Source: an uncultured Streptococcus sp. (GTDB lineage Bacteria > Bacillota > Bacilli > Lactobacillales > Streptococcaceae). Taken from it: a stretch of DNA of 12,612 bases. The notes below the pieces were generated by a model. It made no database searches. It was not told the origin of the DNA and saw only the letters and a program-made list of their open reading frames with translations. The translations under genes and the position numbers were made by a program. Location: positions 1 to 12,612 of the forward strand of contig NZ_CALHWC010000021.1 in assembly GCF_938036805.1 (NCBI RefSeq), in the 5' to 3' direction. How positions within the stretch are numbered: the stretch's first letter is position 1; each line of letters opens with the position of its first letter. Positions 6,825 to 12,612 of the stretch are shown in pieces.

Positions 6825-8042
6825 TTATTCAAATCGCAGGGCTTCAATTGGATCCAGCTTGGATGCTTTCACAGCCGGCAGGAGCCCAAATACTACTCCT
6901 ATTATACAACAAAAGAGCAAACTTACAAAGACCGAAAATAGAGATAAAATATATGGGTAGGCCAGAGACTGGGTAATAGCAAAGCCAGAGGCGATACCTG
7001 CTACCACACCAATAATTCCTCCCATCAGAGTCAGGATGACCGCTTCGATCAGGAACTGCTTGAGAATGATTTTTCGCCGAGCTCCCAGAGCCTTTTTAAT
7101 CCCGATTTCACGCGTCCGCTCTGTCACTGATACCAGCATGATATTCATAACCCCAATACCTCCGACTAAGAGGGAGATGCTGGCAATACCCGCTAGCAAG
7201 ACAAAGTTAGACTGGTTGAGGTTATCCAATTGACGTTCAAATTCTTGCAGATTTAGCACACCAAACATATAGTCTGACTGAGGCATCTGCTGATTGAGGT
7301 AATCACTAACTTTCTTAGCCACCTTCTTCAAATCATCGGCTTTGTGGGTCTGAACGGTTACTTCTGGACTGACATTAATGGTGTCAAAAATCCGATGCCA
7401 TTGTTGCAGAGGAATATAGGCCACCTTTTCCGAACCAGAGGTTAAACCACTCTGCTCAGTAGACTCAAAGACGCCAATAACTTTAAAAGGATTGCCCTTA
7501 ACTTCTACATACTTACCGATACCGTCTCCCTTAGGAAAGAGGGTATCATAAAGAGACTTTTCTAGATAGGTTACTTGCTCTTGATTTTTGAAGGCTTCAG
7601 AGTCAAAGCCCTCCCCTTCCAACAATCGTTGCTGCTTGATGTCAGCTACCGACTGGGAAACTGCCTGAACCTTGCTAGATGACTTCTGACTGAGATAGTA
7701 AATTTTTTCGTCCGCCCCATAGGTCATCAAAGCATTTTTAACTCCAGGAATTTCCTTGATTTTGGACAAGACATCCTCTCCCATGAAAGGAATGTAGGAA
7801 GGCTTCTGAGCTTGGGATTTTTCTGGAATAGAGGGATCGATGGCGCTTTTCTTGTCGTAGACGACTTTGATGGTATTATTGCTACCACCGATCAGCTGAC
7901 GCTTGGTATTTTCTGTATTTCCTTCAATGATGGAAAAGATAGCAATAATAGCGCCAATCCCGATGATAATCCCCAGCATGGTCAGCATAGAGCGCATTTT
8001 GTGGGACAGGATGGAGTTTAGAGCTACAAAAATATCTTCCAT
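6825..8042 (-). CDS. ABC transporter permease, MacB-like
   Basis: This is the membrane subunit of a MacB-type (type VII) ABC exporter, which works mechanically from the membrane rather than through a classical channel. The 405-residue protein has the expected plan: an N-terminal cytoplasmic helix and TM1 (about 18-40, MLTMLGIIIGIGAIIAIFSII), a large extracytoplasmic MacB_PCD-type domain (about 42-275), and three C-terminal helices starting at FVLLAGIASISLLVGGIGVMNIMLV. The conserved cytoplasmic coupling motif TERTREIGIKKALGA follows TM2, and the protein ends in GLLPAVKASKLDPIEALRFE, a FtsX/MacB signature. The ATG at 8042 has AAGGGGG close upstream, 11 nt after the ATPase stop. It resembles the pneumococcal MacAB-like pump (Spr0693-0695, from memory), for which peptide antibiotic export was proposed. 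The substrate here is unknown. Confidence 0.94.
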   Translation of the reverse strand: MEDIFVALNSILSHKMRSMLTMLGIIIGIGAIIAIFSIIEGNTENTKRQLIGGSNNTIKVVYDKKSAIDPSIPEKSQAQKPSYIPFMGEDVLSKIKEIPGVKNALMTYGADEKIYYLSQKSSSKVQAVSQSVADIKQQRLLEGEGFDSEAFKNQEQVTYLEKSLYDTLFPKGDGIGKYVEVKGNPFKVIGVFESTEQSGLTSGSEKVAYIPLQQWHRIFDTINVSPEVTVQTHKADDLKKVAKKVSDYLNQQMPQSDYMFGVLNLQEFERQLDNLNQSNFVLLAGIASISLLVGGIGVMNIMLVSVTERTREIGIKKALGARRKIILKQFLIEAVILTLMGGIIGVVAGIASGFAITQSLAYPYILSLFSVFVSLLFCCIIGVVFGLLPAVKASKLDPIEALRFE

Positions 8043-8053
8043 ATAGCCCCCTT

Positions 8054-8728
8054 CTATCCTAATGCCCGAGTCTCTATATTACCGTCCCGCAAGACAACCG
8101 TTTGCTTGCAAAGCTGAGCCACTTCCGGCTCGTGGGTAATGATGACAATAGTTTTGCCTTGTTCGTTAAACTGCTTGAACAACTCCATGATCTGAACACT
8201 GGTCTTGGTATCCAGCGCTCCAGTCGGCTCGTCTCCCAGAATAAAGCTGGGATTGGTTACCAAGGCACGCGCAATGGCTACCCGTTGCTTTTGACCACCG
8301 GACAGCTCCATAGGCTTGAAGTCACTTCTTTCTTCCAGACCGACCAATCGTAGCATTTCTAGGGCGCGCTCGCGTCTCTCTTTTTTAGGAACTTTCATGT
8401 AAGTCAGAGGCAGTTCAACATTTTGACAGGCTGTCAGCTTAGGCATGAGGTTGAAATTCTGGAAAACAAAGCCAATCTTCTGATTACGCAAATCAGATAG
8501 TTGGTTGTCGGACAGGTCAGAGACGTCAGTCCCTTCGATATGATAAGAACCTGCGCTGGCCTTGTCCAAACAGCCGATAATGTTCATCAAAGTAGACTTA
8601 CCTGATCCAGACGGCCCCATAATCGCTAGAAAATCCCCCTCTTTCACATGCAAATCAATTCCTTTCAAAATCGGAAATTCCTGACTGCCCTGTTGATAAG
8701 ATTTGTGGATGTTCTTAAGCTTTAACAT
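8054..8728 (-). CDS. ABC transporter ATP-binding protein, MacB/LolD type
   Basis: This is the cytoplasmic ATPase that powers the neighbouring permease as a homodimer. All motifs are intact in 224 residues: Walker A GPSGSGKS (38-45), Q-loop glutamine at 90 in FVFQNFNL, signature LSGGQ (142-146), Walker B FILGDEP with D166/E167, D-loop ALD (171-173) and H-loop H199 in IITHE. The sequence belongs to the class that partners FtsX/MacB-like permeases (ending in the short form with no extra domain). The ATG at 8728 overlaps the end of the membrane fusion gene by 14 nt, with GGAGGT located inside that gene, so translation is probably coupled. Confidence 0.96.
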   Translation of the reverse strand: MLKLKNIHKSYQQGSQEFPILKGIDLHVKEGDFLAIMGPSGSGKSTLMNIIGCLDKASAGSYHIEGTDVSDLSDNQLSDLRNQKIGFVFQNFNLMPKLTACQNVELPLTYMKVPKKERRERALEMLRLVGLEERSDFKPMELSGGQKQRVAIARALVTNPSFILGDEPTGALDTKTSVQIMELFKQFNEQGKTIVIITHEPEVAQLCKQTVVLRDGNIETRALG

Positions 8729-9980
8729 TCTGTCCTACCTCCATTCCGTCTTTCATGCCTTCTCTAGGCGTCGAAATGGTATCCTTCATAGTCAGACCTT
8801 CTGTAATCTCTACCAAACGGTCAGAGACTTTCTTGGTCTTAACTTCCTTCATTTTTACCTTTTTACCCTCTACCTTCCAGACATAGGTCTTACCATTTTT
8901 ACTGAAAGTATAGGCCTTGTTGACGACAACCTTGCCGGCTTCAGGAGCGTTTTCCACAACATTGACATAAGAATGGGAGCCTACAAGTGGCATTTCACCG
9001 CCTTGGTCCAGCTCGACAGTATAAGGGAACTTGCCTTGGTTGGGATTTTCCTGTTGTTTATTTCCACCATTGCTATTTCCAGTATTTGCAGTTGTCAAGG
9101 TGCCGACTTGCGTCACGGTACCACTCCAACGTTTCTTAGGATCCTTGCGGTCCACAACATCTACTCTCTGACCCACATTCAGCTTCTCACGGTCAAATTC
9201 ACTAACGCTCCCTTTGATCAAAGTTTTGGACTTGTCCATGATTTCGATAAAGGTTTCTTCTTCCTTTTTAGCCTTGGACTGAGTTGGAAGATCTTCGTTC
9301 ATAGAGGTAATGGTTCCCGCTGTATCAGCCGTCACAGTATCATATTTCATACGGTCTGATTCCGTCTGAGCTGTCACCTGAGCCTTTTCAGCCTCAATCT
9401 GAGCATTCGTTACTTCATTGTCAGCAGTCTTTGCGTCACTTAGCGCTTGAGCCAGCTCGTCTTCAGCAGATTTTATCTGATCTAACAAAGACTCATCCTT
9501 ACTAGAATTGTATTTATTCTTAAGAGTATTGAGATTAGCCAGCTTTCGGTTATAGGTTTCCCATTTGATAGATGCGCTAGTTTGTGCAGCCGTAATGCTA
9601 TTGGCTTTAGCTTGAGCATCATACTGAGCAGACTGAGCTGTCAATTCCTGAGAGGTCACATAGGAAAAGAGGGGCTGGCCTTGTGTAACAGTATCGCCAT
9701 TTTTAACGAATACTTCCTTAACTTCACCTTTTGATGGGTCAATTTTGACCTTACTACTATTGTTAGCAACTACTTCTCCAGATAAAACTAGGCTTGTTTT
9801 TTTACTGTTATTAACAGCATCTTGGACCGTCAGTGAATCAATCTTATTATCGACCATTTTCATGGCTTGTTGTTGATTAACCTGATGAAGAAGTACATAG
9901 CCTCCCAGCCCTGCACAAGCAAGAATGACCGTGCTTCCCAATAGAATGGTTTTACGATTCATTTTTTTTATTTGAAACAT
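8715..9980 (-). CDS. Membrane fusion protein, HlyD/MacA-like efflux subunit
   Basis: This extracytoplasmic adaptor should work with the MacB-like transporter encoded downstream. The 421-residue protein has an N-terminal membrane anchor (about 11-31), a split lipoyl domain whose first half is at about 65-110 (GEVKEVFVKNGDTVTQGQPLF) and second half follows YDTVTADTAGTITSMN (213-228), and an alpha-helical hairpin between them (about 112-210) rich in Ala, Gln, Glu and Lys. A beta-barrel region (about 252-345) and a membrane-proximal C-terminal domain follow. A low-complexity Asn/Gly/Gln stretch occupies about 297-316. The ATG at 9980 has TGGAGG about 5 nt upstream, favouring it over an internal ATG at residue 7. 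It lies 28 nt after the lipoprotein gene. As Gram-positives lack an outer membrane, it probably spans part of the cell wall. Confidence 0.92.
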   Translation of the reverse strand: MFQIKKMNRKTILLGSTVILACAGLGGYVLLHQVNQQQAMKMVDNKIDSLTVQDAVNNSKKTSLVLSGEVVANNSSKVKIDPSKGEVKEVFVKNGDTVTQGQPLFSYVTSQELTAQSAQYDAQAKANSITAAQTSASIKWETYNRKLANLNTLKNKYNSSKDESLLDQIKSAEDELAQALSDAKTADNEVTNAQIEAEKAQVTAQTESDRMKYDTVTADTAGTITSMNEDLPTQSKAKKEEETFIEIMDKSKTLIKGSVSEFDREKLNVGQRVDVVDRKDPKKRWSGTVTQVGTLTTANTGNSNGGNKQQENPNQGKFPYTVELDQGGEMPLVGSHSYVNVVENAPEAGKVVVNKAYTFSKNGKTYVWKVEGKKVKMKEVKTKKVSDRLVEITEGLTMKDTISTPREGMKDGMEVGQNVKA

Positions 9981-10008
9981 ATTGCCTCCAACCTACAAGT
10001 TCTAACTT

Positions 10009-10275
10009 TTATTTATCAGTTGATTCAGATTCATCTGTTGGTAATTCTTCTCCATCTGCTGGGATTTGAATCACGTTTCCGTCCGGCATGGTGTACTCTG
10101 TCACTTCCTTGCCGTCTACTGTTTTCGTTTTTTGATCAACAGCATCTTTCTTAAAATCTACTTTTTTCCCATCACTAATTTCTTTATTGTCAGCATTCTT
10201 AGAACCACATGCAGCTAGGAAGAAGACAGACATTCCGATAAGAGTTACAAGCATAGCGAATTTTTTTACGTTCAT
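10009..10275 (-). CDS. Small acidic lipoprotein, first gene of the efflux operon
   Basis: This 88-residue protein starts with a lipoprotein signal peptide: MNVKKF, a hydrophobic core, then lipobox LAAC with the lipidated cysteine at 23. The mature part is only about 66 residues, hydrophilic, and ends in a strongly acidic tail (GEELPTDESESTDK). It contains the short segment GKEVTEYTMPDGNVIQIP, which may form a small beta structure. I do not recognise the family. The reading frame is open further upstream, but the ATG at 10275 has AAGGAG about 8 nt before it and gives a perfect signal peptide, so it is the real start. It is the first gene of the operon, 28 nt before the membrane fusion gene. 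A role as an extracellular accessory or sensor for the pump or kinase is inference from position only. Confidence 0.85.
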   Translation of the reverse strand: MNVKKFAMLVTLIGMSVFFLAACGSKNADNKEISDGKKVDFKKDAVDQKTKTVDGKEVTEYTMPDGNVIQIPADGEELPTDESESTDK

Positions 10276-10300
10276 TTGATTTCTCCTTTGTTTTAGAAAA

Positions 10301-10321
10301 CAGGAATTTTGAGCTTTCCTG
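10301..10321 (-). other. Leader hairpin before the lipoprotein gene
   Basis: CAGGAA (10301-10306) and TTCCTG (10316-10321) form a 6-bp stem with a 9-nt loop inside the inferred leader of the efflux operon. There is no T tract, so it is not a terminator. It could affect RNA stability, or be fortuitous. Confidence 0.25.
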
Positions 10322-10348
10322 ATCGTATTTGTTTTTTTGAACAATTCC

Positions 10349-10357
10349 ATTCTATCA
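10349..10357 (-). promoter_or_regulatory. Extended -10 promoter of the lipoprotein-efflux-two-component operon
   Basis: On the minus strand TGATAGAAT gives an extended -10 (TG-n-TAGAAT, with the hexamer at 10349-10354). The hexamer 17 nt upstream is AGGAAG (10372-10377), a poor -35, as expected for a promoter that needs an activator. Transcription would start near 10342, leaving a leader of about 67 nt before the lipoprotein ATG. Confidence 0.55.
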
Positions 10358-10384
10358 AAGCGGTCTATCCCCTTCCTACCCACC

Positions 10385-10406
10385 ATCTGTTTTTTATCTA
10401 TTTTTT
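10385..10406 (-). promoter_or_regulatory. Tandem 11-bp direct repeat, candidate response regulator operator
   Basis: On the minus strand two abutting 11-mers, AAAAAATAGAT (10396-10406) and AAAAAACAGAT (10385-10395), differ at one position. One-turn spacing of direct repeats just upstream of a weak -35 is the usual binding arrangement for OmpR-family regulators. The repeat centre lies about 53 bp upstream of the inferred transcription start. Binding by the regulator encoded at 6147-6803 is inferred. Confidence 0.5.
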
Positions 10407-10413
10407 GATAAAA
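10392..10413. repeat. Inverted repeat TTTTATC-N8-GATAAAA
   Basis: Perfect 7-bp arms TTTTATC (10392-10398) and GATAAAA (10407-10413) flank an 8-nt spacer in the divergent intergenic region. It overlaps the tandem direct repeat, so at least part of the symmetry may be a by-product of that sequence, or a second regulator may bind here. Being A/T rich, its significance is uncertain. Confidence 0.3.
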
Positions 10414-10474
10414 TTTGGAATTCTCCTCTAGATACAGGACTTTTCCTATCCAAACAGCTTCTTAAGTCGTTTTA

Positions 10475-10483
10475 TGGTATAAT
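10475..10483 (+). promoter_or_regulatory. Extended -10 promoter of the lactonase gene
   Basis: TGGTATAAT combines a perfect -10 hexamer (10478-10483) with the TG of an extended -10. The -35 position is poor (CAGCTT at 10455-10460), which an extended -10 can compensate. Transcription should begin near 10490, about 23 nt before the ATG. Confidence 0.7.
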
Positions 10484-10512
10484 AGATTGATTTTAAAAAA
10501 TGAGGTGGAAAC

Positions 10513-11523
10513 ATGACTCAAACAGTTTATTTTGGAACATACACCCGACGAGATTCCCAAGGAATTTACAAGGCAGATTTTGACACTGAAAAGGGAGAGC
10601 TCTCAAACTTAGAATTAGTAGCCGAAGAACCAAACCCTACTTATCTAGCCTTTGACCAAGCTGGTCATCTGTACACCGTTGGTGCAAAAGACGGACAAGG
10701 CGGGATTGCGGCCTATGACCAAAAGAGACATCTTCTCAATCATGTGGTTGAAGAAGGCGCACCGCTTTGCTATGTTGCTGTAGATAACGAAAGAGGACTT
10801 GTCTACGGAGCTAACTACCACAAGGGGCAAGTGCTGGTCTACAAGCAGCAAGAAGATGGCAGTCTAAAACTGGCTGATTCAGATACTCATGTCGGGCAAG
10901 GACCTCACGCCAATCAAGCCTCTGCCCATGTCCACTATGCTGACTTGACTCCCGATCAATATCTGATTACTTGTGACCTCGGAACAGATCAAGTCACTAC
11001 CTACGATGTGACGGAAGACGGACAACTGAACAAATTGGCCACCTACACATGTGCTGCTGGAGCCGGGGCACGCCACATTGTCTTTCATAACCACTATAAG
11101 ATTGCTTACCTTATCTGCGAACTAAATTCTACCATCGAAGTATTGATTTATGATGGTGTTGGTCAGTTTGAACATCTGCAAACCATCTCAACTCTCCCAG
11201 AAAGATTTGAAGATTTTAACGGCACTGCAGCCATCCGCCTCTCTGCTGATGGTAAATTCCTCTATGGCTCTAACCGCGGTCATGACTCAATAGCTGTTTA
11301 TCAAATTCTAGCTGATGGAAGTTTACAGCTCGTTGAAATCACGCCAACAAAGGGCAAAAATCCACGCGATTTCAATATCACACCTGACCAAAACTACCTC
11401 ATCGCTGTCCACCAAGATTCGGACAATGCAACTGTCTTCAAACGCGATTCTGAAACAGGTCGATTAACAGAAATCTCTCATGATTTCTATGTGCCAGAAG
11501 CTGTCTGCGTGACCTTCCAATAA
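10513..11523 (+). CDS. pgl: 6-phosphogluconolactonase, YbhE/YkgB beta-propeller type
   Basis: This protein probably hydrolyses 6-phosphogluconolactone to 6-phosphogluconate in the oxidative pentose phosphate pathway. The 336-residue length and repeated blade pattern fit the seven-bladed propeller lactonase family (Lactonase, Pfam family of E. coli YbhE). Conserved family segments are visible: FGTYT (7-11), AHVHYADLTPD (138-148), CDLGTDQV (154-161), GARHIVFH (185-192), SNRGHDSI (253-260), PRDFNITPD (284-292) and VHQDSDNATVF (299-309). No signal peptide is present, so it is cytoplasmic. The ATG at 10513 has GAGGTGG about 4 nt upstream. It is transcribed divergently from the efflux operon and followed 33 nt later by a small gene. 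Members of this family are sometimes only annotated as lactonases by homology, so the exact substrate is inferred. Confidence 0.88.
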   Translation: MTQTVYFGTYTRRDSQGIYKADFDTEKGELSNLELVAEEPNPTYLAFDQAGHLYTVGAKDGQGGIAAYDQKRHLLNHVVEEGAPLCYVAVDNERGLVYGANYHKGQVLVYKQQEDGSLKLADSDTHVGQGPHANQASAHVHYADLTPDQYLITCDLGTDQVTTYDVTEDGQLNKLATYTCAAGAGARHIVFHNHYKIAYLICELNSTIEVLIYDGVGQFEHLQTISTLPERFEDFNGTAAIRLSADGKFLYGSNRGHDSIAVYQILADGSLQLVEITPTKGKNPRDFNITPDQNYLIAVHQDSDNATVFKRDSETGRLTEISHDFYVPEAVCVTFQ

Positions 11524-11556
11524 TCAAAAAAGAAAATTATCAAAGGAGCATTCAAA

Positions 11557-11742
11557 ATGAATCCAGTAGAATTGTTTAACCAAGTCAAAGAATTAATCGA
11601 AAAGAAAGATTTTGATGCAGCTAAGGAGTTTGTCGAAGACCACAAGGATGAGCTGGGCGAATACTTAGATAAGGCTAAAGATTTGGTCGCTAATTCAAAA
11701 GGACTCGATGACGTCATCAACAAAGTTAAGTCTCTTTTCTAA
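11557..11742 (+). CDS. Small conserved-looking helical protein, unknown function
   Basis: This is a 61-residue protein I do not recognise. It has a clear AAGGAG site about 8 nt before the ATG and a terminator 10 nt after the stop, so it is very likely a real gene. The sequence is strongly charged and helix-forming, with ten lysines but no arginine, cysteine, tryptophan or threonine. Two heptad-like amphipathic helices (about 3-28 and 30-46) and a short third (50-61) can be drawn. It has no signal peptide or membrane segment. It lies 33 nt after the lactonase gene, probably in the same transcript, but a functional link is not implied by anything else visible. Confidence 0.8.
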   Translation: MNPVELFNQVKELIEKKDFDAAKEFVEDHKDELGEYLDKAKDLVANSKGLDDVINKVKSLF

Positions 11743-11752
11743 AATCTTATTT

Positions 11753-11789
11753 AAAATAGCTGTTGGAGGTCTGATCCAACAGCTATTTT
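11753..11789. terminator. Strong bidirectional intrinsic terminator
   Basis: The arms AAAATAGCTGTTGGA (11753-11767) and TCCAACAGCTATTTT (11775-11789) pair perfectly over 15 bp around a 7-nt loop. The A/T ends give a T tract in both directions, so it can end the plus-strand lactonase transcript and the minus-strand membrane protein transcript between these convergent genes. Confidence 0.9.
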
Positions 11790-11802
11790 GATTCATCAAG
11801 GT

Positions 11803-12387
11803 TTATTTGGTCCATTTCCGATGCATAAAATCATGTAATTCTTCCAATCGCTCCCTTGTCAAGGGTTGAGCAAGAAAAACATCCTTATCGGCATCTTTGT
11901 CCTTATTAAAATCATGTAAGTCAACCTTTTCATAAACCATCTTATTTGCATAAGCAAGTTGACCATTTACATAAGTCATAATCTCTATATCGCTCTTACT
12001 AAAGAATGCTCCATAATAATCTTCTCGAACCACTATTGTCTGCCCTTTTTCCTCAAGATAGGCATAATGGTTCACCGGAACATAAACAGTAAAAAATATC
12101 CCAAGAATAGGAGAAAATGCCACTAACAAGGCTCCTAGAGCAAGAGCAGGATAAAGAACCCACCTATATCTTTTGACCAATAAATAGAAAACAAGAAATA
12201 AAAAGGGAAAAGCAAACCATGGGCTGAACCGAGGATACCAGAATATACTGGTAATTATAAGAAATAATAGAACTGCCAAAAGCGCCAGAGAGCTTGATTT
12301 GCGTTTATAAGCCCAAAAGAGGCCTATAAATAAAACGGTAAGAGCTGGCCACTCTCTGCTTAGGATATACAAAATGAAATAAAACAT
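11803..12387 (-). CDS. Membrane protein of unknown function
   Basis: This 194-residue protein has four likely membrane helices in its first half (about 13-27, 32-50, 55-72 and 76-103) and then a soluble tail of about 90 residues rich in Asp, Lys and Tyr, ending LEELHDFMHRKWTK. I do not recognise the family and no catalytic motif is visible. I prefer the ATG at 12387, about 9 nt after AAGGGGAG, over a TTG at 12393, which would sit only about 3 nt from that site. The gene lies 26 nt after the enolase terminator hairpin, with no convincing promoter of its own, so it may depend on readthrough from eno. On the other side, it shares a bidirectional terminator with the convergent lactonase transcript. 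Confidence 0.75.
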   Translation of the reverse strand: MFYFILYILSREWPALTVLFIGLFWAYKRKSSSLALLAVLLFLIITSIFWYPRFSPWFAFPFLFLVFYLLVKRYRWVLYPALALGALLVAFSPILGIFFTVYVPVNHYAYLEEKGQTIVVREDYYGAFFSKSDIEIMTYVNGQLAYANKMVYEKVDLHDFNKDKDADKDVFLAQPLTRERLEELHDFMHRKWTK

Positions 12388-12413
12388 CCCCAAAGTCTCC
12401 CCTTATTTATTAA

Positions 12414-12442
12414 AAATCCCTTGAGTTAGCCTCAAGGGATTT
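12414..12442 (-). terminator. Enolase intrinsic terminator
   Basis: The arms AAATCCCTTGAG (12414-12425) and CTCAAGGGATTT (12431-12442) form a perfect 12-bp stem with a 5-nt loop. On the minus strand the stem is followed by TTTAATAAAT, so it should terminate eno transcripts, about 20 nt after the eno stop. A smaller hairpin (ATTCCTT-N3-AAGGAAT, 12448-12464) lies between it and the stop. Confidence 0.85.
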
Positions 12443-12463
12443 GCTTCATTCCTTTAGAAGGAA

Positions 12464-12612
12464 TTATTTTTTCAAGTTGTAGAATGATTTCAATCCACGG
12501 TATTCAGCAACTTCACCAAGTTGATCTTCGATACGAAGCAATTGGTTGTATTTAGCAATACGGTCTGTACGTGAAAGTGAACCAGTCTTGATTTGTCCTG
12601 CGTTAGTTGCAA
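12464..12612 (-). CDS. eno: Enolase, C-terminal end (partial)
   Basis: This glycolytic enzyme interconverts 2-phosphoglycerate and phosphoenolpyruvate; in streptococci it is also found on the surface, where it binds plasminogen. Only the last 49 codons are inside the window, read from 12610 to the TAA at 12464-12466. The peptide begins [20 protein letters not shown] and ends [12 protein letters not shown]. The lysine in QIKTG is the conserved active-site residue of the family, and the two C-terminal lysines are the ones described as a plasminogen-binding site in pneumococcal enolase. The 5' part lies beyond the right edge. Codon choice is strongly biased (for example CGT for Arg, GGT for Gly), as usual for a highly expressed gene. 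Confidence 0.98.

Noticed and set aside
8703..9359. A 218-codon open frame on the plus strand
   Set aside because: It is antisense to the membrane fusion gene, has no ribosome binding site, and its Phe/Leu/Ser/His-rich sequence is what a reversed coding strand gives.
9900..9935. Possible lipobox (ILAC) in the membrane fusion protein
   Set aside because: The -2 residue is Leu and the cysteine lies inside a continuous hydrophobic helix, so an ordinary membrane anchor is more likely.
10276..10386. An N-terminal extension of 37 codons in frame with the lipoprotein
   Set aside because: The internal ATG at 10275 has a good ribosome binding site and begins a textbook lipoprotein signal peptide; the extension covers the promoter and leader region.
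12388..12393. TTG start for the membrane protein
   Set aside because: It would be only about 3 nt from the ribosome binding site; the ATG two codons later has normal spacing.
12388..12430. TTGAGG-17-TAATAA as promoter of the membrane protein gene
   Set aside because: The -35 lies inside the enolase terminator stem, the -10 is poor, and transcription would start at or inside the ribosome binding site.

Overview
The window looks like the chromosome of a viridans-type Streptococcus (sanguinis/mitis group or a close relative). The reasons are the atpE-B-F-H-A-G order without atpI, near-identity of the 66-residue subunit c and of subunits a and alpha to streptococcal proteins as I remember them, a streptococcal enolase C-terminus, moderate-to-low GC, and a dispersed-repeat sequence type I associate with these species. 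I cannot name the species from sequence alone. No tRNA, rRNA, CRISPR array, insertion sequence or phage gene was seen.

Positions 14-4427 (minus strand) carry six genes of the F1Fo ATP synthase operon in the order atpE, atpB, atpF, atpH, atpA, atpG; atpD and atpC should lie beyond position 1. A good sigma-A promoter (TTGACT-17-TAAACT) precedes atpE, with a cre-like sequence just upstream of it.

Positions 4601-4778 hold a hairpin-rich intergenic repeat. It separates the atp operon from an upstream operon, supplies the last residues of the histidine kinase gene, and probably terminates that operon.

Positions 4747-10275 (minus strand) form one tightly packed six-gene operon: a small lipoprotein, a HlyD/MacA-like membrane fusion protein, an ABC ATPase, a MacB-like permease, an OmpR-family response regulator and a histidine kinase. 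It reads as a self-regulated MacAB-type efflux or envelope-stress module. Upstream is an extended -10 promoter with a poor -35 and, just beyond it, two tandem 11-bp direct repeats. That is the classic layout of a promoter activated by an OmpR-type regulator, and it suggests autoregulation by the operon's own response regulator.

Positions 10513-11742 (plus strand) carry a YbhE-type 6-phosphogluconolactonase gene and a 61-residue lysine-rich, arginine-free helical protein. They are probably cotranscribed and end at a strong bidirectional terminator. The last part (minus strand) has an unassigned membrane protein (11803-12387), the enolase terminator and the 3' end of eno, which runs off the window.
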